A stretch of DNA of 64,000 nt from Dethiosulfovibrio russensis (GTDB taxonomy: Bacteria; Synergistota; Synergistia; Synergistales; Dethiosulfovibrionaceae), in contig NZ_JAKGUG010000004.1 of assembly GCF_021568855.1 (NCBI RefSeq), positions 1 through 64,000 of the forward strand, given 5' to 3'. A program made the translations under genes and the position numbers. Positions within the stretch are counted from its first letter, which is position 1, and each line of letters starts with the position of its first letter. The notes below the pieces were generated by a model. It saw nothing but the letters and a program-made list of their open reading frames with translations, had not been told where the DNA came from and ran no database searches. Positions 31,251 to 40,250 of the stretch are shown piece after piece.

Positions 31251-31290
31251 AGACGGCAGATCGTGTTTTGCCACGATCTGCCGTCTTTTT
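31251..31290 (+). terminator. Terminator after the MFS gene
   Basis: AGACGGCAGATCGTG (31251-31265) pairs perfectly with CACGATCTGCCGTCT (31272-31286), six-base loop, then TTTTT. It also faces the convergent gene at 31289. Confidence 0.92.
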
Positions 31291-31789
31291 ATCTCTCTAT
31301 GAAAGGACCTTTTTCTTTCCCGGTAATATGCACTATTTTCATCTCCAAAACCTCTACCTTGTCCAGTAGGGCTCTGGGACGGGGGATATCCACCCCTTGA
31401 CGACAATAGTGTGCCGCCAACACGGATAGAGCATGTCTTTTCCTATCCTCTTCGTCGTCGGGGATCACCGATATCTCCCCGAAACCCACCACGCTCCGGT
31501 AGGGAAGGTCAAGCCCCGACCTCTTCTTGGGCGCAGGAATTGGAAGGACATCGACCTCGACGCAAAAGGAAGCCCTCGGATTTTTCTTTATTATATCGAC
31601 CTTCTTGCCTTCCTTGGCAGAGTGAAAATACATATGACCCGGCTCGTATCCAAAGGTTATCGGCAGCACGTAGGGCCACTCTCCGTCGAAAAGAGCCAGA
31701 TGACAGACCTGAGCACGATCCAAAATTGAATCTATACGATCTTGATCCGTAACCTCTCTATCCTTTCGTCTCATAGGTCGATGCAGCAT
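31289..31789 (-). CDS. Pyridoxamine 5'-phosphate oxidase-family (NimA-like) protein
   Basis: The 166-residue protein has the split-barrel flavin-binding fold: MRRKDREVTDQDRIDSIL, VCHLALFDGEWPYVLPITFG, YFHSAKEGKKVDII and NPRASFCVEVD. This matches the NimA/5-nitroimidazole-reductase branch of the PNPOx-like superfamily, which bind FMN or heme as dimers. Histidine in YFHS is the usual conserved residue. The exact reaction is unknown. It is transcribed toward the MFS gene. Confidence 0.88.
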   Translation of the reverse strand: MLHRPMRRKDREVTDQDRIDSILDRAQVCHLALFDGEWPYVLPITFGYEPGHMYFHSAKEGKKVDIIKKNPRASFCVEVDVLPIPAPKKRSGLDLPYRSVVGFGEISVIPDDEEDRKRHALSVLAAHYCRQGVDIPRPRALLDKVEVLEMKIVHITGKEKGPFIER

Positions 31790-31842
31790 GTAACGATCCC
31801 TCCCCTATAGAATATCGCGTTTCCCTAAAAACAACTACAAAA

Positions 31843-32805
31843 TCACATACCCAGAGAAGACGACAAGAGCCACCCCGAGTACATCATGGATGCGGCGAGA
31901 AGGCCGGCCCCTTCGAACCTGTTTATCCTGCCCTTTCCTCTAAATCCATAACATATTACGAAGAGAGAAAGGGTCAAGGCTCCCATAACGGCCATATCCC
32001 TGGATAGAACCTCAGGAGGTACGTCCATCGGGCAGATCGCCCCGGCAAGACCGACCACCGCCAAGGTGTTGAAAAGGTTCGATCCCAAGACGTTCCCCAA
32101 AGCCATTTCGTGCTCTCCTCTCCTACATGCCATGATGGAAGAAGCTAGCTCGGGCAGAGAAGTTCCCAGAGCCACCACGGTAAGACCGATAATCAGATCG
32201 CTGACGCCCATACGATGAGCGATGCCAACAGCTCCCCAGACCATAAGCTTGGAGGAGATGACCAAAACGATCAAACCGGCAAGCAAATCGAAGGCATCCC
32301 TGCGGTTAGATCTGTCCGAGGCCTTAGACAACGACTCGTTTTCTGATTTTATATTATTATCTCTTCCATTCACAACCCCCCAGATCAGGATAACCGCAAA
32401 GAAGAGGAGAAGGACCATTCCATCCAGCCGGGAAAGTCTGCCATCGTAAAGCTGAAAGGCCGCCAACAACGTCACGACGGATAAGACCGGAAGCTCTTTC
32501 CGCAATACCCCTCCGCTTACTGCGATAGGAGAGATCACCGCGGTAACTCCCAATATAACCGCTATGTTGGCTATATTGGAGCCGTAAGCGTTGCCTAAAG
32601 CGATTCCGGGATTCCCCTGAAAAGCGGATAACACGGAAACGACCATCTCGGGAGCAGAGGTACCGAAACCCATTATCACCATGCCTATCAACATGGGAGA
32701 CATTCCGGACTTCTTAGCAGACGAGGCCGCTCCCTCTACAAAACGATCGGCGCTCCATACCAGGAGCGCCAGCCCAAAACCGACGGCAAAAACCGAGAGG
32801 ACCAT
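31843..32805 (-). CDS. Calcium/sodium antiporter, CaCA family (YrbG-like)
   Basis: About 320 residues from ATG 32805; a GTG 22 codons upstream is also open but has no better ribosome-binding site. Ten or eleven membrane helices are arranged as two inverted halves, each with an alpha repeat: GFGTSAPEMVVSVLSA and ALGTSLPELASSIMA. The acidic residues in these repeats bind the transported cation. A hydrophilic loop of about 30 residues separates the halves. It exports Ca2+ in exchange for Na+ or H+. Confidence 0.93.
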   Translation of the reverse strand: MVLSVFAVGFGLALLVWSADRFVEGAASSAKKSGMSPMLIGMVIMGFGTSAPEMVVSVLSAFQGNPGIALGNAYGSNIANIAVILGVTAVISPIAVSGGVLRKELPVLSVVTLLAAFQLYDGRLSRLDGMVLLLFFAVILIWGVVNGRDNNIKSENESLSKASDRSNRRDAFDLLAGLIVLVISSKLMVWGAVGIAHRMGVSDLIIGLTVVALGTSLPELASSIMACRRGEHEMALGNVLGSNLFNTLAVVGLAGAICPMDVPPEVLSRDMAVMGALTLSLFVICYGFRGKGRINRFEGAGLLAASMMYSGWLLSSSLGM

Positions 32806-32885
32806 AATTTTACACAACACACCTTTCGATAGGACAGACAAATCTAGAAAACATCGCCGTAAGAATACCACAAAAAGAGAAAAGT

Positions 32886-35093
32886 CTACTCTCTTTCTAC
32901 CTTTTTATTCAAAAGCCTGGCGTATACCTTCTCCATCGACCTTCCGAACTCCTCCATACCGTATTTCCGGGCAAGTGCCTCGGCGTTTTCCGATATCCTC
33001 TTGCTGAGGTCGGGATCCTCTATCAAAGTCCTAATTCTATCGGACCAGGAAGCCCTGTCCAGAAGGGTTTTATAGCCGTTTATTCCGTCCTTGATGAAAT
33101 CGTCCACTCCGCTTGACCTGACCGCCACGACCGGCAATCCCATGGTCAAAGCCTCCAGCACCACCATACCTTGGGTCTCCGAACAGGAAGCGAAGACAAA
33201 CAGATCGCCCAAACCATAGTAAACCGGAATATTCTCAGGAGACACAGCTCCTACCAGAACCACCGTATCGTCCAATCGAAGGTCGGATATAGCGGTTTCT
33301 ACCTCTTCTCTATCAGGGCCGTCCCCCACTATGAGAAATTTGAAAGGGACATCGCAAATATCCCGAAGCGACGCTAGGGCATCCAGCATAAAGAGGATGT
33401 TCTTCTCCTTGCTCAACCTGGAGACAGTTATCAATATTTTTTCCTCTCCCAAGCCCAGTTTATCCCTCAGTTCTTCCACCTGAGCTCGATTCACCCTGGA
33501 AAAAAGCTCCCTGTCTATGCCGGTGGGAAGCACGAAAAGAGGCCGCCGAACCCCTATCATACGAAGGTAATACTCCGCAGATTCGGTAGGTACCACAACT
33601 CCATCGCATTTATTGCAAAAATGCCGCACCATGGCGTGAGAAATGAAGTTACGAAACAACGCTCCCGGGATGGGAACAGCGTGATCGAAACGATCCAGTC
33701 TGGTGTGATAGGTATAGACCACCGGGACACCCATCCGTCCGGCTATAAACAACCCGACGGAGCCTAGCCAATAGGGATGATGAACGTGAATTACATCGGG
33801 CTTAAAACCCGACACCGAGCGATATATACGGGGAAGAAAGATGTTGGAGACCGCCACCCCAAAAACCTTGAACCCCCTGAGAAGAGGGGGTACGCCCAGA
33901 ACCCCCTCCTCGCTCTTCCCGCCTCCGGGAGCCACCACGATCACCCGATGTCCCAGAGAGCTCAAAGCCCGTCTCAGCCTGTCCACCGACACGGGAACTC
34001 CACCGATGAAAGGGAAAAAAGTATTGGTGAACATGGCAACCCCTATAGGTCTATTCAACATCGGATCGGAGGGACTATCGAAATCGGGATAGTAATTTTT
34101 CTCGACGAATACCACCGAATAAAGCCATATCGCCACGGCGGCACACATACAGACCATCAAAAGGAAGTTGACGTACCCGACGTAGAAAAGTGAATGGACG
34201 AAAAACCAAAAGCTCTCCAAAGTTCGAAAGAACGGATGCTGTCCGATATCCAGCCTTATTGGCTCTATCGAGATACCGTCCTCATCCACCTTCACCTGCA
34301 CATAATGGTAGAAGCTAAGATCATCGTTCAAGACCAAACCGCCCGAGCCTCCGGTTATTATATACTTGACCCCGTCGCAGAAAGTCTCGTCGAAAAAGGG
34401 CAGATTAGCCGAAAAAACGACATCGACACCGAAACGGGAGAACATCGAGACCAGTTTTTGCCCTACATCCTGATCCAAAAAGGATTTGCTCGAAACCCCT
34501 ACAAGCCCTACTGTATTTACCGGTATGGGAGGTCGTCCCACGAAAACGAAGACACGCTCTTCCGAGGATCCGGCCATCAGATCCTCGAACCATCTAAACT
34601 GCCAATCCCACGAGGTTTTCCCGGTCCCATCCAGAAAAACAAACCTGCTGTTTCCTGCCACGAAGGTGAACAGGTACGGACCGTAGTGTTCGTAAAACCG
34701 ACCACCTCCGAAAGCGCTCTCCTCGTCTTCCCCGAAGGTGAGCATATAGGGTATGCCAAGCTTCTCCATGGTACTGTGAAGAGCTCTGTACTTATCCTCT
34801 CCTCCACCGCTGACCGCGTTTCCGGCGGAAACCACGAAATCCGTTTCGCTTGAGTTAAGGAGGGGAACGATCTTTTTCTCGAAAATTCCGATCGAGTTCT
34901 TCACGTTCCCGACGACGGTAAAGGAAAAACAGGACCTCCCCTTTAAACACCTCTCTATCCTTTCCATCTGAACGGCGTGAACCGCTCCGTAATTCTCCTC
35001 AACAAAATTGAGATATAGTTTATACCCCACCAAAAAAACAATTATAACGACGTTGACGTAGAAGAGGATCTTTAGCTCTCTGGATCTACGCAT
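32886..35093 (-). CDS. Membrane protein joining a degenerate calcineurin-like domain to a GT4 glycosyltransferase
   Basis: The 735-residue protein has a helix at 9-28, an extracytoplasmic domain at about 35-295, two closely spaced helices within 296-330 and a cytoplasmic glycosyltransferase at 350-735. The first domain follows a metallophosphoesterase pattern, but the metal ligands are replaced: VGNVKN for D-x-H, GN (91-92) for GD, GED (121-123) for GNHD, GRPP for HxPP, SANLP for GHxH. It is probably inactive. The second domain is GT-B type (GT4): FFPFIGGVPVSVDRL, HVHHPYWLG, ITVSRLSKEKN and ETQGMVVLEALTMGLPVVAV with the E-x7-E motif. It resembles UDP-sugar:diacylglycerol glycosyltransferases. 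It overlaps the UPF0104 gene upstream by eight bases. Confidence 0.85.
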   Translation of the reverse strand: MRRSRELKILFYVNVVIIVFLVGYKLYLNFVEENYGAVHAVQMERIERCLKGRSCFSFTVVGNVKNSIGIFEKKIVPLLNSSETDFVVSAGNAVSGGGEDKYRALHSTMEKLGIPYMLTFGEDEESAFGGGRFYEHYGPYLFTFVAGNSRFVFLDGTGKTSWDWQFRWFEDLMAGSSEERVFVFVGRPPIPVNTVGLVGVSSKSFLDQDVGQKLVSMFSRFGVDVVFSANLPFFDETFCDGVKYIITGGSGGLVLNDDLSFYHYVQVKVDEDGISIEPIRLDIGQHPFFRTLESFWFFVHSLFYVGYVNFLLMVCMCAAVAIWLYSVVFVEKNYYPDFDSPSDPMLNRPIGVAMFTNTFFPFIGGVPVSVDRLRRALSSLGHRVIVVAPGGGKSEEGVLGVPPLLRGFKVFGVAVSNIFLPRIYRSVSGFKPDVIHVHHPYWLGSVGLFIAGRMGVPVVYTYHTRLDRFDHAVPIPGALFRNFISHAMVRHFCNKCDGVVVPTESAEYYLRMIGVRRPLFVLPTGIDRELFSRVNRAQVEELRDKLGLGEEKILITVSRLSKEKNILFMLDALASLRDICDVPFKFLIVGDGPDREEVETAISDLRLDDTVVLVGAVSPENIPVYYGLGDLFVFASCSETQGMVVLEALTMGLPVVAVRSSGVDDFIKDGINGYKTLLDRASWSDRIRTLIEDPDLSKRISENAEALARKYGMEEFGRSMEKVYARLLNKKVERE

Positions 35094-36177
35094 CGCAACG
35101 TCTCCGACCGAATAAGTCGGTCAACATGAAAATGAAGCCTATTCCCATTCCCAGATATATGGTCAGGAAACGCCAGATCACTATTACCGAGACCAACTCG
35201 GAGGAAGGGATCGACGACAGAAAAAAAAGGCCGAATAGCCCCTCGGCAAAACCGGCTCCACCGGGAGTAGGCGAAAAATACATTATAAAAGTCGTCAAGA
35301 TCAAGAGACCTACGGAAAGAAGATAGGGTACAGGATAACCGGTTCCCCGAAGAAGAAAAAAGGGAAAGGAGAAGAGGGCCATCAGAAAAACGGCCGTACA
35401 TGCCACGGAAAGAAGGATATCGGCACCTCCTCTGCTACAGCGTCTGATATCCCTGGAGAAACGCACGATCTCCTTTACCGCCTTGGATCTCCAGGAAACG
35501 GCCCTTGCTCTGTCGATCACCTTGGCTCGGCAAAGCAGGTTAAGCCCTCTATGGAGGACGAAGATCATCCAGTTTCTCTTGAGCAGAGCCAGACAGAACA
35601 GAGACAGATATACGATCCCCAAAGAGGCAAAAACTAAGGACAAAATCCACCCTCTGGAGGAAGTCGAAAAGGGATGCAAAAAGAGAAGCAGAAAAGGCGA
35701 GACCCCGAATATACAGGCAGTGGCCAAGAACGTCCTCAAGGTGGTAGCCGCCGTAGCAGTTCCGAGAGGGATACCGAACCTCCGAAGATACCATATCTGG
35801 GCAAAACCTCCACCGGTCGCCATAGGGGTTATATTCGAGAAAAATATGTTTACGAATACCAGTTTGGCCAATCCCCCTAAAGGAATTCTATGCCCCATCG
35901 ACCGGAGAACATAGTATAGCCTCAGTCCATCGCAACAGAAGTAGACGACCAAAAGCCCTAGCAGACAGACCGCGGTGCGAAGGGACAGAAATCCACAGTC
36001 CACGTGAAAATCGCCTCCCAGCCCCTTGGAGAGAAAAAACGGGACCAGGAGACTCAAAGAGACGAAAAGCAAGGCGAATAAGACAAGACGAAGCCTCCCT
36101 ATTCGCTCTATCACATTGGTGGGAAAATCCTTACGATTCGAGACCACCATACCATCGCTCCCTTCACTTTCGGACAC
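35086..36177 (-). CDS. UPF0104 / LPG-synthase-type flippase-like membrane protein
   Basis: The 363-residue protein has about eight helices and the signature of the lysylphosphatidylglycerol synthase transmembrane region: RSMGHRIPLGGLAKLVFVN, then MATGGGFAQIWYLRRFGIPL, and near the end YFSPTPGGAGFAEGLFGL. It lacks the cytoplasmic aminoacyltransferase domain. Members are thought to flip lipids. Overlap with the glycosyltransferase gene suggests the pair makes and translocates a glycolipid (inference). A paralogue is at 44203-45288. Confidence 0.9.
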   Translation of the reverse strand: MSESEGSDGMVVSNRKDFPTNVIERIGRLRLVLFALLFVSLSLLVPFFLSKGLGGDFHVDCGFLSLRTAVCLLGLLVVYFCCDGLRLYYVLRSMGHRIPLGGLAKLVFVNIFFSNITPMATGGGFAQIWYLRRFGIPLGTATAATTLRTFLATACIFGVSPFLLLFLHPFSTSSRGWILSLVFASLGIVYLSLFCLALLKRNWMIFVLHRGLNLLCRAKVIDRARAVSWRSKAVKEIVRFSRDIRRCSRGGADILLSVACTAVFLMALFSFPFFLLRGTGYPVPYLLSVGLLILTTFIMYFSPTPGGAGFAEGLFGLFFLSSIPSSELVSVIVIWRFLTIYLGMGIGFIFMLTDLFGRRRCDA

Positions 36178-36216
36178 ATCATACCAGATACATGGAACTC
36201 CACACAGGAGCCCTAC

Positions 36217-36245
36217 TTGACCTCATACGGCTAAAGAGATAAACT
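36217..36245 (+). promoter_or_regulatory. Predicted promoter of the YfcC/amidohydrolase operon
   Basis: TTGACC (36217-36222), 17-base spacer, TAAACT (36240-36245), 50 bases before the start codon. Confidence 0.6.
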
Positions 36246-36294
36246 GTAAAACGCTTTCTTTTGGATACATAAATGAACTACAGGAGGTTTTGTT

Positions 36295-37707
36295 ATGATC
36301 ACACAGGAGAAAAAGCGCTCTTCATTTCCACACGTATTCGTCATACTCCTATCCATAATGGTAGTAGCTATGGTGGCGACCTGGTTCGTTCCAGCCGGAG
36401 AGTTCAACAGACAGTTGGACCCGAAGAGCAATCGAACCGTAATAGTACCGGACAGCTTCCACTCGGTTGAACAGGCACCGGTCGATCCATTCCAGATGTT
36501 CGTAGCCGTCCAGAAAGGCATGACCCAGGCGGGATCGATAGTCTTTTTCATATTCATCGTATTTTCTTCCATATACGTTGTGATGTCGACAGGGGCCATA
36601 GACGCCTTCATAGCCTGGATGGTCCGCAAGACCAGGTCCAACCCAGCTTCAGCCAACGTCACATTCGGAGTTCTCATGGCTGTATTCATGATATGGGGAT
36701 CCACCGGAACCCTGTCCTACGAGGAGATGATAGCCTTCGTCCCCATCTTCGCCAGCCTTGCCTTGGCTCTGGGATACGACCCCATAGTGGGATTGGCTGT
36801 ATCGTTCGTCTCCGTCGGCATAGGATTCGCCTCAGCCACGGTAAACCCATTCACAATCGGGGTAGCACAGACCATATCGGAACTTCCCCTTTTCTCAGGG
36901 CTGGCCTACAGGCTGCTGATATTGGCGGTAATGGGAAGCATAACCATAGCATGGACCCTCAGATATGCCGCAAAGATCAAAGCCGACCCATCCAAGAGCG
37001 TGGTAAGCGACCTGGACTTCGAGGACTTGGAATTCGACGAAGAAAAGGTGAACCTTCAGTTCACGAAAACCCACAAAACAGTCCTAATGCTTTTTTTGAT
37101 CACCATATTGGTAGCAGGATTCGGACTCCTTAAGCTTCACTGGTATATCAACCAGCTGGCTGGACTGTTCCTCATCATGGGTATTCTGGTAGGCATAGCG
37201 GACAGAAAGGCACCCAGCCGCATCGCCGAGCTTTTCGTAGAAGGGATGAGCAAAGGAGTCCTCTCCGCGATGGTGGTAGGAGTGGCACGGGGAATCCTGG
37301 TCGTATTATCGGAAGGCAAGATCGTGGACTCCATAATAAACGGAATGGCAAACCTTCTGGGTCAGGGCTCGGCCTATCTGAGCTCCGTCGGAATGCTGCT
37401 TTTCCAGACTATGATGAATTTCCTCGTTCCATCCGGATCGGGACAAGCGGCCACTACCATGCCGATAATGGCCCCCTTGGCCGATCTGTTGGAGGTTAAA
37501 AGACAGGTAGCAGTACTGGCCTTTCAGTTCGGCGACGGATTCTCCAACCTGCTTTGGCCGACAGGCTTCATTCTGATCGGCTGCATCCTGGCTAAGGTTC
37601 CTCTCAGCCGTTATCTGCGTTGGTTCCTTCCCCTCTTCGCCGTGCTCTTCGTAGTTCAGGTTCTATTCCTCTGGGGAGCTATCGCCATAGGTTACGGCCC
37701 GTTCTAA
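36295..37707 (+). CDS. YfcC-family (DcuC superfamily) carboxylate/peptide-type permease
   Basis: The 470-residue protein follows TACAGGAGG. About 12 helices are visible; the extracellular loop after helix 1 contains WFVPAGEFNRQLD, typical of YfcC proteins. IWGSTGTLSYEEMIAFVPIF and NFLVPSGSGQAATTMPIMAP are the paired hairpin-type signatures of the C4-dicarboxylate anaerobic carrier superfamily. Substrate unknown. It is the first gene of an operon with an amidohydrolase 18 bases downstream, which points to uptake of an N-acyl amino acid, dipeptide or aminobenzoyl-glutamate-like compound. Confidence 0.9.
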   Translation: MITQEKKRSSFPHVFVILLSIMVVAMVATWFVPAGEFNRQLDPKSNRTVIVPDSFHSVEQAPVDPFQMFVAVQKGMTQAGSIVFFIFIVFSSIYVVMSTGAIDAFIAWMVRKTRSNPASANVTFGVLMAVFMIWGSTGTLSYEEMIAFVPIFASLALALGYDPIVGLAVSFVSVGIGFASATVNPFTIGVAQTISELPLFSGLAYRLLILAVMGSITIAWTLRYAAKIKADPSKSVVSDLDFEDLEFDEEKVNLQFTKTHKTVLMLFLITILVAGFGLLKLHWYINQLAGLFLIMGILVGIADRKAPSRIAELFVEGMSKGVLSAMVVGVARGILVVLSEGKIVDSIINGMANLLGQGSAYLSSVGMLLFQTMMNFLVPSGSGQAATTMPIMAPLADLLEVKRQVAVLAFQFGDGFSNLLWPTGFILIGCILAKVPLSRYLRWFLPLFAVLFVVQVLFLWGAIAIGYGPF

Positions 37708-37725
37708 GCATATAGGATCGATACA

Positions 37726-39117
37726 ATGACAGATGAATCGAGAAAGGATATTCTGCGTCTATTGGGGGAGATCGCACCGACATCGGAAAAACTGGCCCTG
37801 GACCTATGGGAAAATCCCGAGCTGGGCCTTGAAGAAAGATACGCCGCCGACAGATACCAGGAAATTCTTTCCCTTGAGGGATTTCAGGTCCGAAGAGGGA
37901 TCGGCGACCTGGACACAGCCATCTCGGCTAGCTGGGGCTCCGGCTCCCCCTGTATAGGATTTCTGGGAGAATACGACGCTCTGCCTGGCATAGCTGAAGA
38001 CGGTGGCCCGGGACACGGATGCGGACACAACCTCCTCGGAGCCGCATCTCTAGGGGCTGCCATGGCCCTGAAGAAATACATGGAAAAACTGAATCTGTCC
38101 GGAACGGTGGTCTTCTATGGCTGCCCCGCCGAGGAAAACAACGGCGGAAAGGTCTATATGGCAAGAGACGGTTGCTTCTCCGAGCTGGACGCCGCTCTGA
38201 CCTGGCATCCCTCTGACGTAAACGCAGTATGGGAGGCTGGGACCCTTGCCCTGAACGCCTGTAACTTCGTCTTCAAAGGTGTCACATCCCATGCGGCCAA
38301 GTCTCCGGAGGCGGGCAGAAGTGCCCTGGACGGAGCCATACTGATGGATGTAGGGGTCAACTACCTGAGGGAACATATGATCCAGGAGGCACGGATCCAC
38401 AGCGTTATAACCTCTGGCGGCAAGACTCCCAACGTGGTCCCAGCCGAGGCTACCATATGCTACTACGTCAGAGCCCCCAGGCGAGACCAGGTGGAGCCTC
38501 TTTTCGAAAGGGTGGTCAACTGCGCCAAGGGTGCAGCTCTTATGACCGACACAACCTTCGAGATCGATATGATCGACGGACTTTACGACTACCTGCCCAA
38601 CCCGGTGTTAAACGAGGTCGCGTCAAAGATAATGTCGGAACTTGGAGGACCGAGCTTCGACAAGGTCGATCGAGAGAAGGCAGATAAGCTGCAATCCAGC
38701 CTATCGGAGAAAACGGTAAAAGAGGCTTTCAAAAGATACGGAGCCACCTCAGACTTCCTGGGCCGGGAGCTTAGCGATGTCTATCTTCAAGGAGGAGGCC
38801 CCATGGCAAAGGGAAAGACCATGGCGGGATCGACCGACGTGGGAGACGTATCCCACATCGTACCCACCCTTCAGATAACGACCTGTACCATGCCCATAGG
38901 GACCTCTCTACACTCCTGGCAAAGCAACGAATCCTTCGGTAGCACAGTCGGATTGAAGGGAATGAACTTCGCCTCCGAAGTGCTCACTCTGACCGCTTTG
39001 GAGCTTTTAAGGGACACATCGCTGTTTAAAAAGGCAAAAGACGCCTTCGAAAGGGACACCGAGGGAGATCCTTACGAGAGCCCTTTGATTCCCGGAGCTA
39101 GACCGAAAATAAGATAA
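37726..39117 (+). CDS. M20-family amidohydrolase (AbgB-like)
   Basis: The 463-residue enzyme has the M20D metal-binding pattern: GFLGEYDALPGIAEDG, GHGCGHNLLGAASLGAA, CPAEENNGGKVYMARDG and LTWHPSD. A dimerisation lid follows at about 185-300. The closest known type by layout is the p-aminobenzoyl-glutamate hydrolase subunit B / amidohydrolase group. It would release an amino acid from an acylated substrate brought in by the permease gene upstream. Confidence 0.92.
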   Translation: MTDESRKDILRLLGEIAPTSEKLALDLWENPELGLEERYAADRYQEILSLEGFQVRRGIGDLDTAISASWGSGSPCIGFLGEYDALPGIAEDGGPGHGCGHNLLGAASLGAAMALKKYMEKLNLSGTVVFYGCPAEENNGGKVYMARDGCFSELDAALTWHPSDVNAVWEAGTLALNACNFVFKGVTSHAAKSPEAGRSALDGAILMDVGVNYLREHMIQEARIHSVITSGGKTPNVVPAEATICYYVRAPRRDQVEPLFERVVNCAKGAALMTDTTFEIDMIDGLYDYLPNPVLNEVASKIMSELGGPSFDKVDREKADKLQSSLSEKTVKEAFKRYGATSDFLGRELSDVYLQGGGPMAKGKTMAGSTDVGDVSHIVPTLQITTCTMPIGTSLHSWQSNESFGSTVGLKGMNFASEVLTLTALELLRDTSLFKKAKDAFERDTEGDPYESPLIPGARPKIR

Positions 39118-39139
39118 AGACGGATACGTTATAAAAACA

Positions 39140-39168
39140 GTCGGAGCGAAACTTATATTTGCTCCGAC
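39140..39168 (+). terminator. Terminator-like hairpin after the amidohydrolase gene
   Basis: GTCGGAGC (39140-39147) pairs with GCTCCGAC (39161-39168), 13-base loop, followed by a weak T-rich tail. Confidence 0.6.
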
Positions 39169-39191
39169 CGTGGATGTTTAATTATAATACA

Positions 39192-39227
39192 GTAGCCGTC
39201 GGGATCTGCGACGATCCCGACGGCTAC
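39192..39227 (-). terminator. Hairpin downstream of ssrA
   Basis: A perfect 15-bp stem, GTAGCCGTCGGGATC (39192-39206) with its complement at 39213-39227, six-base loop. On the minus strand it follows the tmRNA 3' end by 11 bases and is followed by TGTATTATAATT. Confidence 0.75.
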
Positions 39228-39238
39228 GAAATGGCTAA

Positions 39239-39555
39239 TGGTGGAGGCGCGGGGATTCGAACCCCGGTCCTAACATGCCGTGTATGAATGGACGGCTACA
39301 GGCTTAGTCGATCTCTTTAACTACGGGAGAAACGATCTGTGATCGACAGAACACTATCGTTTCCCATCCGGGACAACACCATACGTCGCCCGCGTTGATA
39401 GCCCTTCCGAATCTGCGAGCGCTCCCCTTCGGTCGGGCGGCCGCTTAATTAAGCTGCCAGAGCGTAATTGTTGTCAGTTCATTTAGTGATGACTTACGGT
39501 CATCGCTCGGCCTGCTTCCAGACTTCCGACATACCAGTCGAAACCAGTCGCCCCC
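39239..39555 (-). ncRNA. ssrA: Transfer-messenger RNA (tmRNA)
   Basis: The 317-base minus-strand RNA has the tRNA-Ala-like ends: 5' GGGGGCG pairs with 3' CGCCTCC, the T-arm is GGGGTTCGAATCCCC and CCA is encoded. The tag frame reads TDNNYALAA and then TAA TTAA. An in-frame TGA lies directly before ACT, so the tag can be at most nine codons. smpB ends four bases upstream of its 5' end on the same strand, the common ssrA-smpB pairing for ribosome rescue. Confidence 0.95.
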
Positions 39556-39558
39556 ATG

Positions 39559-40020
39559 TTAAACTTTCTGCCTGTTCCTGATCTCCCTTGCCATGGTACG
39601 CTTGGCGTCCTCTTCCGCAAGGGATTGTCTTTTGTCGTGAAGGGCCTTACCCTTCGCCAATCCAAGCTCTATCTTGGCCCATCGACCGTCCTTTATGTAC
39701 ATGGACAAAGGAACCAACGTAAAACCTCGTTCTTTTATCTTTACTGAAAGCTTGCGTATCTCCGACCTATGCATCAGGAGCTTTCGTCTCTGGGTCGGGT
39801 CGTGCTGTCTCCAGCTAGCGTTTTCGTAAGGTGAAATGTGAACGTTCATCAACCACAGCTCGCCCTTTTCCAGCTTGGCATATCCGTCCTTAAGGTTGAC
39901 CCGTCCAGCTCTGACGGATTTTATCTCAGTTCCGGTAAGGACTAAGCCGCACTCAAAGGTGTCCAATATAAAGTAGTCGTGCCGGGCTTTCCGATTCTGG
40001 GCTACCCTCTCCACGGCCAT
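39559..40020 (-). CDS. smpB: tmRNA-binding protein SmpB
   Basis: The 153-residue protein starts at ATG 40020 behind GAGGTG. An upstream extension of 55 codons would run into tRNA-Pro and was excluded. Landmarks are RKARHDYFILDTFECGLVL, TEIKSVRAGRVNLKDGY, NVHISPY and the basic C-terminal tail DKRQSLAEEDAKRTM. It escorts tmRNA to stalled ribosomes. Confidence 0.97.
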   Translation of the reverse strand: MAVERVAQNRKARHDYFILDTFECGLVLTGTEIKSVRAGRVNLKDGYAKLEKGELWLMNVHISPYENASWRQHDPTQRRKLLMHRSEIRKLSVKIKERGFTLVPLSMYIKDGRWAKIELGLAKGKALHDKRQSLAEEDAKRTMAREIRNRQKV

Positions 40021-40087
40021 GATCTTCACCTCTTTCGGGCAGATTATATCGAAATAGTCAAAGATAGTCAACAAAGATAAAGCTGTA

Positions 40088-40119
40088 AAAAAAACGACCT
40101 CGACAGAAATCGAGATCGT
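40088..40119 (-). terminator. Terminator of tRNA-Pro
   Basis: An imperfect stem (ACGA-CTCGA with TCGAG-TCGT, 40094-40119) is followed on the minus strand by a run of T residues. Confidence 0.7.
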
Positions 40120-40132
40120 CTTTCTTTCGGTC

Positions 40133-40210
40133 TGGTCGGGGTGAGAGGATTTGAACCTCCGACCTCCTCGTCCCGAACGAGGCACGCTAACCAGACTGCG
40201 CTACACCCCG
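40133..40210 (-). tRNA. tRNA-Pro (CGG)
   Basis: The 78-base cloverleaf has acceptor CGGGGTG/CACCCCG with CCA encoded. The anticodon stem CCTCG/CGAGG closes loop TTCGGGA, anticodon CGG. The T-arm contains GGTTCAAATCC. Confidence 0.95.
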
Positions 40211-40250
40211 GACGAAGGGCATTATACAATCGTAGGTAGATTTCGTCAAA

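Noticed and set aside
39559-40185. A long 208-residue SmpB starting at 40185
   Set aside because: The extra 55 codons run through the tRNA-Pro gene; ATG 40020 has a proper ribosome-binding site and matches the family N-terminus.
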